Assembly: GCF_025154055.1 (NCBI RefSeq) | Contig: NZ_JAOALK010000033.1 | Location: 175,968 to 239,967 of the forward strand | Origin: Aquibacillus koreensis | GTDB taxonomy: Bacteria > Bacillota > Bacilli > Bacillales > Amphibacillaceae | Length of the DNA: 64,000 nucleotides | Reading direction: 5' to 3' | In this document: piece by piece, positions 1-7,952 of the stretch | Numbering within the stretch: the stretch's first letter is position 1 | How the letters are laid out: every line of letters begins with the position of its first letter | The notes under the pieces: model-generated | Told to the model about the DNA's origin: nothing | Seen by the model: only the letters and a program-made list of their open reading frames with translations | Database searches by the model: none | Program-made: the position numbers and the translations under genes

Positions 1-153
1 GAAACGATTGAAAAACTTCAAGAAGCCTTCCTAGCTATTGAAGATGAAGAGATCTGGGACGCTTTTGGTGCAACTGGTTTTACTACAGCTACCGATGCTG
101 ACTATGAAAGTATAAAAGAAGCTGCGATTAGACAAGGAATTATCGAAGAATAG
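1..153 (+). CDS. Phosphonate/phosphite ABC transporter substrate-binding protein (PhnD-like), C-terminal end
   Basis: Only the last 50 codons are in the window, ending in TAG. The visible tail has the acidic helical character of PhnD-family periplasmic-type binding proteins (segments such as EIWDAFGATGF). The main argument is position: it lies 12 bp before a PhnE-type permease and is followed by PhnC, the usual order of a phosphonate, phosphite or phosphate-ester importer. The protein would be a membrane-anchored lipoprotein outside the cell, but its signal peptide is upstream of the window. The ligand cannot be told from this fragment. Confidence 0.65.
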   Translation, partial: ETIEKLQEAFLAIEDEEIWDAFGATGFTTATDADYESIKEAAIRQGIIEE

Positions 154-165
154 AGCTGATATAAC

Positions 166-921
166 GTGTGGTTTAAACGTAAAAACATAGGTACTGTTAT
201 CGTACTAATCATTTTAATCTATATAAGCATGCGATTAACAGAGTTTGATTTATCCAAGTTCAAAGATTTTCGGAACATGATCGATTTTCTATCACAGTGG
301 TTTCCAATGGATTATTCAAAACTTCCAGATATGATCGAGGATAGTTTTGAAACGCTTGCACTTGCTTTTCTAGGAAGTTTCCTAGGTTTACTAATTGCTT
401 TACCAATTAGTTTCACAGCTGCTTGGAATACCGCGCCATCCAAATGGATTTATCATAGTTCTCGTTTTATCTTAAGCTTTATGCGATCGATACCTGAGAT
501 TGTACTTGGACTTATTTTCTTAACCGCACTAAGTTTAGGACCATTCCCTGCTGTCCTTGCAATTATGTTTCATAATATAGGCGTATTAGGAAAACTCATT
601 TCAGAACTGATTGAATCCTCTGATCCAGGACCACAAGAGGCAATGAAAGCTGTGGGAGCGAAGAAAGGGTTTGCTTATTTATTTAGCATCATCCCACAGA
701 TTTGGCCGAATGTGCTCTCTCACTATTTTTATCGGTTTGAGGTTGCCATTCGAACATCATTAATTCTTGGCTTTATCGGTGGTGGTGGAATCGGACAACG
801 TTTGTTTAATGATTTTAAAACATTTCAATATTCATCTGTATCGCTCGATGTACTGATCATTATGGTAATGGTAATTGCGGTTGATTTATTTGGTAGTCAT
901 GTTAGGAAAAGAATTATTTAA
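166..921 (+). CDS. phnE: Phosphonate ABC transporter permease PhnE
   Basis: This 251-residue membrane protein is the translocation channel of a phosphonate-type ABC importer. Hydrophobic segments lie near residues 8-22, 63-85, 103-140, 195-212 and 226-243. The cytoplasmic EAA loop that contacts the ATPase is visible at about 158-170 (EAMKAVGAKKG). The conserved PhnE C-terminal motif GFIGGGGIGQRL is at 202-213. The start is GTG, 12 bp after the phnD stop, without a strong Shine-Dalgarno, which fits translational coupling. It is followed after 33 bp by phnC. Family membership is clear; the substrate (phosphonate, phosphite or another phosphorus compound) is not. Confidence 0.88.
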   Translation: MWFKRKNIGTVIVLIILIYISMRLTEFDLSKFKDFRNMIDFLSQWFPMDYSKLPDMIEDSFETLALAFLGSFLGLLIALPISFTAAWNTAPSKWIYHSSRFILSFMRSIPEIVLGLIFLTALSLGPFPAVLAIMFHNIGVLGKLISELIESSDPGPQEAMKAVGAKKGFAYLFSIIPQIWPNVLSHYFYRFEVAIRTSLILGFIGGGGIGQRLFNDFKTFQYSSVSLDVLIIMVMVIAVDLFGSHVRKRII

Positions 922-954
922 ATCACTGCCATAGAAGTTATTGGAGGAAATAAC

Positions 955-1725
955 ATGTTAGAAATAAAAGATTTGTCTGTTCGCTTTCAAGGAAATAAGG
1001 ATGATGCATTATCGCACATCAATCTCTCATTTGAAAAAGGAGAGTTTGTTTGTATTCTTGGAAAAAGCGGTGCAGGCAAATCCACTTTCATTCGTTGTCT
1101 AAATGGACTTCAAAAGCCAACAACAGGTGAAGTTTACTGGAATAATCACTCTCTCTTTGATATGAACGAGGAGCAACTTCGGAAGATCAGACGCGAAATG
1201 GGAATGATTTTTCAACATTTTAACCTAGTCCCTCGCCTAACCGTTATGCAAAATGTTTTAACTGGAACATTTGGTTATCGCTCTACGTTTAAAAATTTGC
1301 TTGGGTTATTTTCTGCTGAAGAAATCAACCGTGCAAAAGAGACAATAGAAGATGTTGGACTAACGGATCAGATCAACAGAAAAGTAGAGTTATTAAGTGG
1401 CGGGCAAAAACAGCGTGTTGGAATTGCAAGAGCATTGTTACAACAACCAAAGGTATTTCTTGGAGATGAGCCAGTATCCAGTCTCGATCCTGGAACATCA
1501 AATCACATCTTTAATCTCATTCAAGACATACACAATCAACATCAATTACTAACGATTATTAATGTACATGATGTACATTTAGCCAAGCGTTACGCTACAC
1601 GCCTGATTGCTTTAAAAGATGGTAAAATGATCTTTGACGGTAGACCGGAAGAATTTGATGAAGAGAAATTTCATGTCACATATCATGCTGCTTCTAATCA
1701 ATTAGATGAATTGCCTGTTCACTAA
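955..1725 (+). CDS. phnC: Phosphonate ABC transporter ATP-binding protein PhnC
   Basis: This is the ATPase of the same importer, 256 residues, with a TTGGAGG ribosome binding site 7 bp before ATG. Walker A is at 36-44 (GKSGAGKST), the Q-loop at FQH about 86-88, the ABC signature at 147-151 (LSGGQ) and Walker B with its catalytic Glu at 168-172 (FLGDE). The order phnD-phnE-phnC is a common arrangement. The H-loop histidine is within INVHDVH near residue 202. No clear PhoP box could be examined because the operon promoter lies before the window. Confidence 0.93.
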   Translation: MLEIKDLSVRFQGNKDDALSHINLSFEKGEFVCILGKSGAGKSTFIRCLNGLQKPTTGEVYWNNHSLFDMNEEQLRKIRREMGMIFQHFNLVPRLTVMQNVLTGTFGYRSTFKNLLGLFSAEEINRAKETIEDVGLTDQINRKVELLSGGQKQRVGIARALLQQPKVFLGDEPVSSLDPGTSNHIFNLIQDIHNQHQLLTIINVHDVHLAKRYATRLIALKDGKMIFDGRPEEFDEEKFHVTYHAASNQLDELPVH

Positions 1726-1803
1726 TGCGTTAATTTTTTGTACGGAGAAGGGATTGGTAATATGATAATCAAAAGTCCATGAGTTGTTGACCAATCAAGG
1801 GTC

Positions 1804-2397
1804 GTGTACGACTCTACAGATACAAAGGTCATCACTCGTATTACCCCTAAGCAAACGAAAACGGTTGTGCTAACCTTTGATGATGGCCCGAGTAAAGTTC
1901 TACCTGGAATCTTAGCCATTCTGAAACAAGAAAAAGTTCCTGCGGTATTTTTCTGGCAAACCCGTTTATTATATAAACAAAGACCATGGAAAAGCGTGTT
2001 GGAGGATGGACATGTAATTGGAACACATACAATCAGTCATCCTAATCTACAAAAGTTGAGCTTAGAACAACAATACAGACAATTGGCACGTAGCGTGGCA
2101 AAAATTGAAACGATCACAGGGCAAAAAGTTACTTTCTTCCGTCCACCATTTGGACAGTATAACCAAGATACCATTAGAGCAGCTGAAAAATTGAATTTAC
2201 AGACGGTTATGTGGAGGGTTGCATCGATTGATTGGGAGCTAAAATGTAACACAGAACAAATCATAGACAACGTGGTCGATCACTTGGAAGATGGAGCAAT
2301 TATATTACTACATGAGCTTCAACAGACAGTAGAAGCACTTCCTAGTCTAATTCAAAAGATTCGCGACAAGGGGTATGGTTTTAGCTTGTTGAAGTAA
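1804..2397 (+). CDS. Polysaccharide deacetylase (NodB domain), 5' end disrupted
   Basis: The protein is a carbohydrate esterase family 4 (NodB-fold) enzyme that removes acetyl groups from cell-wall or exopolysaccharide amino sugars. All main motifs are present: TFDDGP at 24-29 (metal-binding Asp pair), HTISHP at 75-80 (two metal His), RPPFG at 113-117 and LLHE at 168-171. The 5' end is odd. A good ribosome binding site (GGAGAAGGG, 1744-1752) precedes ATG 1762, but in-frame codon 7 is TGA (1780-1782). Reading through TGA joins smoothly to the rest, as if TGG had become TGA. The GTG at 1804 has no properly spaced ribosome binding site. The gene is either damaged or starts poorly; no signal peptide is visible from GTG. 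Confidence 0.75.
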   Translation: MYDSTDTKVITRITPKQTKTVVLTFDDGPSKVLPGILAILKQEKVPAVFFWQTRLLYKQRPWKSVLEDGHVIGTHTISHPNLQKLSLEQQYRQLARSVAKIETITGQKVTFFRPPFGQYNQDTIRAAEKLNLQTVMWRVASIDWELKCNTEQIIDNVVDHLEDGAIILLHELQQTVEALPSLIQKIRDKGYGFSLLK

Positions 2398-2410
2398 TGA
2401 AACTTTTAAA

Positions 2411-2455
2411 AACAATCGTAAGTGAGTGAAACGCTCACCTACGATTGTTTTTTTA
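2411..2455 (+). terminator. Rho-independent terminator after the deacetylase
   Basis: Perfect inverted arms AACAATCGTA and TACGATTGTT enclose an inner GTGAG/CTCAC stem and are followed by a run of seven T. It closes the phn/deacetylase transcription unit. Confidence 0.9.
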
Positions 2456-2502
2456 TTAGGATGATGTTATGGCCTGACCGCCTGAAAGCAAAGCAAGTTT
2501 CT

Positions 2503-2681
2503 GCGGTCATGAGAGCCTTTATTTGAACAATTTCTTCCGTTATTTCATTTACGCGGTCACCAGAGACCTTATTAAGCCTATTTGCATAGAAATTGCAGTA
2601 GTTTTATTGAAATAACGTACCTGGTGGCCGCTCAAGTTTAAAAGTAGATAATTTTAGTGAAATAAGGTCCTCTATGGCCGC
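2503..2681. repeat. Intergenic four-unit element (FFRR), locus A
   Basis: Four imperfect copies of one 20-23-bp word lie at 2503, 2553, 2609 and 2659. The first two read forward (GCGGTCATGAGAGCC..., GCGGTCACCAGAGACC...) and the last two are reverse complements (ending CTGGTGGCCGC and CTATGGCCGC). Spacing is 50, 56 and 50 bp. This occupies most of the gap between the deacetylase terminator and the cysteine desulfurase. No ORF or known RNA is seen in it. The same word recurs near 54183, and the same architecture with another core recurs near 15317 and 43760. As RNA, unit 1 could pair with unit 4 and unit 2 with unit 3. Confidence 0.75.
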
Positions 2682-2728
2682 TTAACTATTTAGCACATCT
2701 AAACTTGACCAAAAAGAAAGACAAGCAA

Positions 2729-2771
2729 TTCCTATCAAATAATGGCTTTGTCACTTTTCCTATCATATAAT
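2729..2771. repeat. Paired 15-bp direct repeats upstream of the cysteine desulfurase
   Basis: TTCCTATCAAATAAT (2729-2743) and TTCCTATCATATAAT (2757-2771) match at 14 of 15 positions and start 28 bp apart. They lie 45-87 bp before the ATG, in the presumed promoter region (TATAAT occurs at 2766 and again at 2777). They could be operator half-sites or duplicated -10 regions; no regulator is known to me for this word. Confidence 0.45.
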
Positions 2772-2815
2772 CGTATTATAATAGTCATCTATCTAACGAT
2801 GGAGGAGTGATCAAA

Positions 2816-3946
2816 ATGAACCGAATCTATTTGGACTATAATGCTAGCACACCTATTGCCCTTGAAGTTCAAGGTGCAATGTTGCCATTTTTACAAGAGC
2901 ATTACGGAAATCCTTCTGCCCTTCACTTTGCAGGAATTCAAGCTAAAAGTGCTGTAGAGAAGGCTCGAAAGCAAGTTGCTGATCTTCTCCACTGCTCTTC
3001 TAGTGAAATTATTTTTACAAGTGGTGGCAGTGAGGCAAATAACCATGTGCTAAAATCTGTATTTCAAAGTCAAAAAGGAAAAGGGAAACATATTATTACA
3101 ACGAAAATTGAACATCCAGCTATCTTAAACCCTTGTCGTTATTTGGAACAACAAGGGGCAAAAGTTACCTATGTCGATGTAGATCGTTATGGAAGAGTTG
3201 ATCCAGCCGCTATAGAAAACGCGATTACAGATGAGACGATTCTAATAACGGTTATGCACTCTAATAATGAAGTTGGAACGATTCAACCTATTGAAGAGAT
3301 TGGTAAGATTGCGAAAAAGCATGCTATTTTATTTCACACCGATGCTTCCCAATCCGTAGGAAAAGTCCCCATAGACGTTACGCGTTTACATGTTGACTTC
3401 TTAACGGTTGCTGGGCACAAATTATATGCACCTAAAGGTATTGGTGCTTTATACATAAAAGAGGGCATTGAAATCGAGCCACTCATTCATGGCGCAGGAC
3501 ATGAAAATGGAAGAAGAGCTGGCACCGAGAATGTACTGTTCACCGTTGCATTGGGAGAAGCCTGTGAAATTGCCACTACGAATACACTAGAATTAATAGA
3601 ATCAACGAAAATTTTACGCGACTATTTTTGGAAGCAATTAAGCCAGTTATCCAATGTATCTGTTTCCTTAAACGGACATCCGGATTATCGACTTCCTAAT
3701 ACACTAAATGTAAACTTCGAAAATAGAATTGGGCAAGATATTCTAGACGCACTGCCTGATTTAGCAGCATCGACTGGGTCCGCTTGTCATGCCGGGGAAG
3801 TAACACTATCTCCCGTATTAAAAGCGATGAGTGTTCCTGAATCCGTTGGTAAAGGTGCTATTCGCTTTAGTTTAGGAAGATATACTACAAAAGACGAACT
3901 AGATACTGTTGTACAGTGCTTGGATTCATATTTAAATTCAAACTAA
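2816..3946 (+). CDS. Cysteine desulfurase (NifS/IscS family)
   Basis: This PLP enzyme converts cysteine to alanine and delivers sulfur for iron-sulfur clusters, thiolated tRNA or thiamine. The protein has 376 residues from ATG 2816, chosen because GGAGGAG at 2801-2807 is 8 bp upstream; a GTG at 2807 lies inside that site. The PLP-binding lysine is in AGHKLYAPKG (K202), the cofactor-stacking region has EANNH (near 73-77), and the catalytic cysteine is in STGSACHAGE (C324). The short cysteine loop resembles the NifS/IscS group rather than SufS. It stands alone; neither a mnmA nor an iscU gene follows, so the sulfur acceptor is unknown. Confidence 0.92.
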   Translation: MNRIYLDYNASTPIALEVQGAMLPFLQEHYGNPSALHFAGIQAKSAVEKARKQVADLLHCSSSEIIFTSGGSEANNHVLKSVFQSQKGKGKHIITTKIEHPAILNPCRYLEQQGAKVTYVDVDRYGRVDPAAIENAITDETILITVMHSNNEVGTIQPIEEIGKIAKKHAILFHTDASQSVGKVPIDVTRLHVDFLTVAGHKLYAPKGIGALYIKEGIEIEPLIHGAGHENGRRAGTENVLFTVALGEACEIATTNTLELIESTKILRDYFWKQLSQLSNVSVSLNGHPDYRLPNTLNVNFENRIGQDILDALPDLAASTGSACHAGEVTLSPVLKAMSVPESVGKGAIRFSLGRYTTKDELDTVVQCLDSYLNSN

Positions 3947-4017
3947 GGCTATCACGCTTTCTCCTATGTTTGATTCACGCCTCCAAAAGGGTAGTAGTCA
4001 AATAAAGGAGGATTATC

Positions 4018-4521
4018 ATGGCAACATTTGAACTTGGACAATCTGTACCTGATTTTACGCTACCTGCTGTATCAGGTGTAGATTACAATTTCGAGAATTA
4101 TCGAGATCAAAATAAAGGGTGGCATCTAATTATCTTTTTCCGTGGCTCATGGTGCCCTGCTTGTATGGAAGAACTAAAACAATTGGAAGAAAGTAAAGGA
4201 TATTTTGACGATAAATACATTCATATTACAACAATCTCAACGGACCACTTAGATGCTTTAGAAAAAATGGTGGACGAACATGACTTCACCTTCCCTGTTC
4301 TAACTGATGAAAGCCTGGAAGCTTTAGAGGCATATCACGTACATTATCATAAAGAAAACGCACCTTATGAAGACCATGATGCACACGGAGAGCCTGCTTA
4401 TTTTCTAATAAATGAACAAGGGAATTTACTTTATCAGCAAAGACAAACAAGCCCATTTGGAAGACCCTCTCCTAGAGATTTAAGAAAAATCATTAAATAT
4501 ATTAGTAAGAATTTAAAATAA
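4018..4521 (+). CDS. Peroxiredoxin-like / thioredoxin-fold protein (AhpC/TSA family)
   Basis: This 167-residue cytoplasmic protein begins with the family-typical QSVPDFTLPAV and has a redox motif GSWCPACMEEL with C46 and C49. It should reduce peroxides or protein disulfides. The CPAC motif resembles bacterioferritin-comigratory or ResA-like members more than typical two-cysteine AhpC, and no second resolving cysteine is seen near the C-terminus. An AAAGGAGG ribosome binding site precedes the ATG. It lies 71 bp after the cysteine desulfurase and may be co-transcribed, since no terminator is visible between them. The exact substrate is uncertain. Confidence 0.82.
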   Translation: MATFELGQSVPDFTLPAVSGVDYNFENYRDQNKGWHLIIFFRGSWCPACMEELKQLEESKGYFDDKYIHITTISTDHLDALEKMVDEHDFTFPVLTDESLEALEAYHVHYHKENAPYEDHDAHGEPAYFLINEQGNLLYQQRQTSPFGRPSPRDLRKIIKYISKNLK

Positions 4522-4522
4522 T

Positions 4523-4566
4523 AAAAGTTCCTATCCTCAAGTATCTAGGATAGGAACTTTTTTGAC
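4523..4566. terminator. Bidirectional terminator
   Basis: AAAAGTTCCTATCCT and AGGATAGGAACTTTTTT form a strong 15-bp stem with A and T runs on either side. It ends the peroxiredoxin transcript on the plus strand and can also end the zinc-finger gene transcribed toward it. Confidence 0.9.
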
Positions 4567-4597
4567 TAACTTCTTAAAGGTTTATTTACGATTCTCC

Positions 4598-5209
4598 CTA
4601 TTCTCTTTTCTTACCACGCATTCCACTTTTCGCAACTTCTTCTATTTCTTCCGGACTATCACTTTCATCCGAATCCATATACATAGAATCATATCGATCT
4701 TGTTTTTCGTAAAAATCAGATGGCGTCTCGGATGAACCATATTCCTCTAGTGCTTGCCATGTATCTTTGCCGTCAAAACCATTTATTTCATTTGATTCTG
4801 AACGCTCTCTTTGATAAAGATCTGGTTTAACTATATCTTCTTCAACGGGGCGTTCCCTATTCATACCGCCAACAGCATGGTTCCGACATCTAGATGTCGT
4901 TGGTATGGTCAACAGTCTTTCTTCATTAATTTCTTTTCCACATATCTCACATGTACCATAGGTGCCTTCTTCTATCGAACGGAGAGATTGATTTATTTCA
5001 TTCAGTTTTTGTTTCTCATGTGAATGAAGAGCGTTGTCCTTTTCTTGATCAAACAACTCCGTCCCCTGATCACCTGGATGGTTATCATAATTAGATAATT
5101 CTCCAGTCGCATCATTATTTACAAATGATCTATTCAAACTTTCTGTTGTCTCTTTCTTCTCTTGTAATAGTATTTCTTCTGCTTTGTTAACTACTGTAGT
5201 AGAAACCAT
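4598..5209 (-). CDS. TraR/DksA-type zinc-finger protein (YteA-like)
   Basis: The protein has 203 residues with AGGAGG before the ATG. The N-terminal half is acidic and helical (coiled-coil-like), followed by a DksA-type zinc motif: CEIC at 87-90, then C108 with RNH after it. The fourth ligand, usually Cys in this family, appears to be His111 or absent. The C-terminal third is acidic and low complexity. B. subtilis YteA has a similar layout. DksA-family proteins bind the secondary channel of RNA polymerase, but many Bacillaceae YteA-like proteins have no known role. It is flanked by terminators on both sides and so is a single-gene unit. Confidence 0.8.
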   Translation of the reverse strand: MVSTTVVNKAEEILLQEKKETTESLNRSFVNNDATGELSNYDNHPGDQGTELFDQEKDNALHSHEKQKLNEINQSLRSIEEGTYGTCEICGKEINEERLLTIPTTSRCRNHAVGGMNRERPVEEDIVKPDLYQRERSESNEINGFDGKDTWQALEEYGSSETPSDFYEKQDRYDSMYMDSDESDSPEEIEEVAKSGMRGKKRE

Positions 5210-5308
5210 ATATAGCCTCCTGACTATTAAGTTTTCTATTTTATTAACTATATAATACCTATTACCGAACTAAAAAAAATCTAAACATCTGGGCAGAATT
5301 TGAAAAGT

Positions 5309-5343
5309 AAAAAGGGAGAGCTCGATGAATAAGCTCTCCTCTT
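5309..5343 (-). terminator. Terminator after the phosphatase gene
   Basis: On the minus strand, AAAGAGGAGAGCTT pairs with the AGCTCTCCCTTTTT side, giving an eight-pair GC-containing stem followed by T residues. It ends the sqdB-sqdX-gtrA-phosphatase transcript. Confidence 0.85.
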
Positions 5344-5351
5344 TAAATCAA

Positions 5352-6125
5352 CTATTCTAACAAATGTTCTCGTATCTTTTCTAAATCCGCTTTCGTTAGT
5401 TCAAGCACCTCTGTTAAATAAACATCGATACTATCATAATTAGATTCTATTTCATCCAAAAATGCTTCGATATATTCTGCTCTTGCCTCAAAAAGAGCAT
5501 CTAGTACTTCTTGCTCTATATTTGGTAGATTGTTATATCCAATTGCCGTAAAATGCGCATTCATTTTATCTAATGTTTCGTTGGTATATAAGTAGTCTTC
5601 CAGAATCGTCTCACGCGGAACACCTAGCATACGAAGAAACAAAGCTGCTACAGCACCCGTCCTGTCCTTCCCTGCCATACAATGAAATAGTAATGGTTCA
5701 TGTGGCTCCGTTAACAATACGTTCAATACATTTTGTAACGCTTGTTTAAATGTAACGACATTCTTGTTTAGATTTAACAATAACTCTCCCGGTTTTGTTG
5801 CTCTTAATACATCGGCAAAGTCCTGGTGCTCACCAACTTGTCCTAATATCTGTTGATCGGATAAAATGGGCGTATGATACCAACTGGCTCCATCGAGAAC
5901 TGGATCTGGAAACTTTTCAATCTCGTCTACTCCACGTAAATCACAGATCTTCTTAATTCCGAGACCAGCTACTTTTTTCAGATCATCTTCTGTCATCGCA
6001 CTTAAATTCCCTGATCGAAAAAGCACACCAGCTTTTACTCTACGACCATCTTCAGTCAAATAACCGCCAAGATCACGGAAATTGAACGTACCCTCTAAAT
6101 TAATCTCTCGTAATGTATGATTCAT
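5352..6125 (-). CDS. Tyrosine-protein phosphatase (IphP family)
   Basis: The protein has 257 residues. The family N-terminal motif NFRDLGGY lies at 15-22 and the P-loop HCMAGKDRTG at 148-157, with nucleophile C149 and phosphate-binding R155. IphP-type enzymes hydrolyse phosphotyrosine and in some bacteria phosphoinositides or other phosphomonoesters. No signal peptide is seen, so it is probably cytoplasmic. It begins 56 bp after the gtrA stop on the same strand and shares its terminator, so it is likely the last gene of the sulfolipid-like operon; whether it dephosphorylates a lipid or sugar intermediate there is speculation. Confidence 0.88.
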   Translation of the reverse strand: MNHTLREINLEGTFNFRDLGGYLTEDGRRVKAGVLFRSGNLSAMTEDDLKKVAGLGIKKICDLRGVDEIEKFPDPVLDGASWYHTPILSDQQILGQVGEHQDFADVLRATKPGELLLNLNKNVVTFKQALQNVLNVLLTEPHEPLLFHCMAGKDRTGAVAALFLRMLGVPRETILEDYLYTNETLDKMNAHFTAIGYNNLPNIEQEVLDALFEARAEYIEAFLDEIESNYDSIDVYLTEVLELTKADLEKIREHLLE

Positions 6126-6181
6126 ATTTTCCCCTTTTACCTTTCTATTTTGTTCAATTATATGTCATTACTTAAGTAAGC

Positions 6182-6634
6182 TCAACTAGTCCCTTTTTCC
6201 AAACGATCTTTAAATACAAAGTGTTTGTTGAAAAAGAAGCTTGCCAGAGACGATAAGTACATAGATAATCCTTTTGCAATATTGGTTTGAAGCCAGTTCG
6301 GAAGAGTAGAAAAGAATTCGGCTACCCACAATCCGCCAATAAAGACAATATTTGCGATCAACAAGCTTACGAATGCTTGCACGATAAAAGCTATAAATTG
6401 CTTTTTTGATTTTTTGATTTTAAAGGTATATTTTGAATTCCAATAATAGCTATTTAAAATTGCCGCCATGTAAGCGGTAGAATTAAAAATAGTTAACAAA
6501 ACTGTATCGTTTGTAGGAAAAAAATATAGTAGAGCGTTGAGTACACCAATATCTAGTGCTGCACAAACGATCCCGATCACACTATATTTGCCATACTCAA
6601 TAAAACCATTTTTATACCGTTTAAGAAATTTCAT
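6182..6634 (-). CDS. GtrA-family membrane protein
   Basis: About 150 residues with four predicted membrane helices, near 17-36, 46-63, 83-105 and 117-137. The signature spacing of GtrA (GKYSVIGIVCAALDIGVL at the first helix, NKHFVFKD at the C-terminus) is clear. GtrA proteins are thought to help move polyprenyl-linked sugars across the membrane or to assist glycosyltransferases. I chose ATG 6634 over the upstream GTG 6643; the ribosome binding site is weak for both. It lies 29 bp after the glycosyltransferase stop, so it could take part in transferring or flipping the lipid made there; this is inference. Confidence 0.85.
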   Translation of the reverse strand: MKFLKRYKNGFIEYGKYSVIGIVCAALDIGVLNALLYFFPTNDTVLLTIFNSTAYMAAILNSYYWNSKYTFKIKKSKKQFIAFIVQAFVSLLIANIVFIGGLWVAEFFSTLPNWLQTNIAKGLSMYLSSLASFFFNKHFVFKDRLEKGTS

Positions 6635-6663
6635 TCTAAACACCGCTTAGTTAGTTAATATGA

Positions 6664-7809
6664 TCAGTTGCTCTCTCTTAAAAGCACGGCAGTACGATGG
6701 TGTTTTTTTATCGTCTTTTTATAAAACTCCAACAATTGGCTAGATGGCGCATCCCAGCCAATTGCTTGACTCGTTTGGTGTGCTTCCATCCCTAAAGATT
6801 TGCGATAGTGATCATCCTTAAGCTTTAGTACACATTGAACAAAGTCATTTGTATCGTCTGGATCATAGAGTAAGCCTGTCCTACCATGTTCGATTTGTTC
6901 ACTCGTTGGGCCACTTTGCGCTGCAACAACAGGTAAGCCAGACGACATTGCTTCTAGTAGCACAAGTCCCAGTGTTTCCGTTGTGGAAGGAAACACAAAT
7001 ATGTCAGATGAAGCATAAGCACGTGCAAGCTCATCTCCATGTAAAAATCCTGTGAATATCGTGTCAGTGCCTTTAAAGTACGCTTCTAAATAAGCACGGT
7101 GTGGACCGTCTCCGACAATTGCAAGGCAATAGTCATTAGACTCTTCTAAAACCTTACGTATCTTTTCTATGTCCTTTTCCGGCGCAAGTCTACCTACATA
7201 GAGTAATATTTTCTTGTCCTTGTTACCACGTGTTAATCTCTCACGCATTTCCGCATCAAAATGTCCGGGATGATACTGCGCCGTATCAACACCACGCTTC
7301 CAAAAATGAACATGCTTAAATCGCTTTTGCCTTAACTCTTCTAGAACAGACTTTGAAGTACAAAGATTCACATCTGCCCTATTATGTAAAGATCGGAAAT
7401 ACCACCATAGGATGGGCTTTAAAAAAGGCAAACGATAATATTCTGCATATTTTGGAACATGTGTATGATAAGAAGCTACTAATGGTAATCCTAAACGCTT
7501 TGTATAATAAATACCACTTACTCCAAGAAATGCTGGATTAACCACATGTACGATATCGGGTTGAAACTCTATTAAGTGTTTCTTTACTTTTCGTGAAAAG
7601 AAAGAATACTTTTTGTCTTTATATAAAAAGAAAGTATGAGCAGGTACACCAGCAATTGGCGTACCCTCAAAATGTGATACACCTAAATCAGGTGCAATCA
7701 CTAATACTTCATGTCCCTGTTTTTCCAACCATCGAATCGATGCACACAACCGTGTGACAATTCCATCTGTAGAAGGTAGAAACGTCTCTGTTATCATTGC
7801 GATTCGCAT
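6664..7809 (-). CDS. sqdX: GT4 glycosyltransferase, SQD2/SqdX-like (probable sulfoquinovosyl diacylglycerol synthase)
   Basis: The start at 7809 (MRIAMITETF) is set by AAAGGTGAG 9 bp upstream. The 381-residue GT-B fold protein carries the SQD2-type markers SYHTHVPKY (near 116), KRGVDTAQYHP (near 172), VGRLAPEKD and the nucleotide-sugar motif TETLGLVLLEAMSSGLP, with the E(x7)E pair of retaining GT4 enzymes. These match my recollection of plant SQD2 and cyanobacterial SqdX more closely than PimB-type mannosyltransferases, which have a different HT motif. The adjacent SQD1-type gene supports the assignment. SQD2 transfers sulfoquinovose from UDP-sulfoquinovose to diacylglycerol at the membrane. 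A glucosyl- or mannosyl-diacylglycerol synthase is the main alternative. Confidence 0.7.
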   Translation of the reverse strand: MRIAMITETFLPSTDGIVTRLCASIRWLEKQGHEVLVIAPDLGVSHFEGTPIAGVPAHTFFLYKDKKYSFFSRKVKKHLIEFQPDIVHVVNPAFLGVSGIYYTKRLGLPLVASYHTHVPKYAEYYRLPFLKPILWWYFRSLHNRADVNLCTSKSVLEELRQKRFKHVHFWKRGVDTAQYHPGHFDAEMRERLTRGNKDKKILLYVGRLAPEKDIEKIRKVLEESNDYCLAIVGDGPHRAYLEAYFKGTDTIFTGFLHGDELARAYASSDIFVFPSTTETLGLVLLEAMSSGLPVVAAQSGPTSEQIEHGRTGLLYDPDDTNDFVQCVLKLKDDHYRKSLGMEAHQTSQAIGWDAPSSQLLEFYKKTIKKHHRTAVLLRESN

Positions 7810-7952
7810 AAAAGTCCACTCACCTTTATTTGCTAGAAATAGATTTGTTTTTCTAATACGACTGACCTTCATACAGTGAGTCATTGTTATTGTAAGTATG
7901 AACCAAACTGTACATGTTTATAATCGACAAAAATTGCCCGGGGAATAATTTC

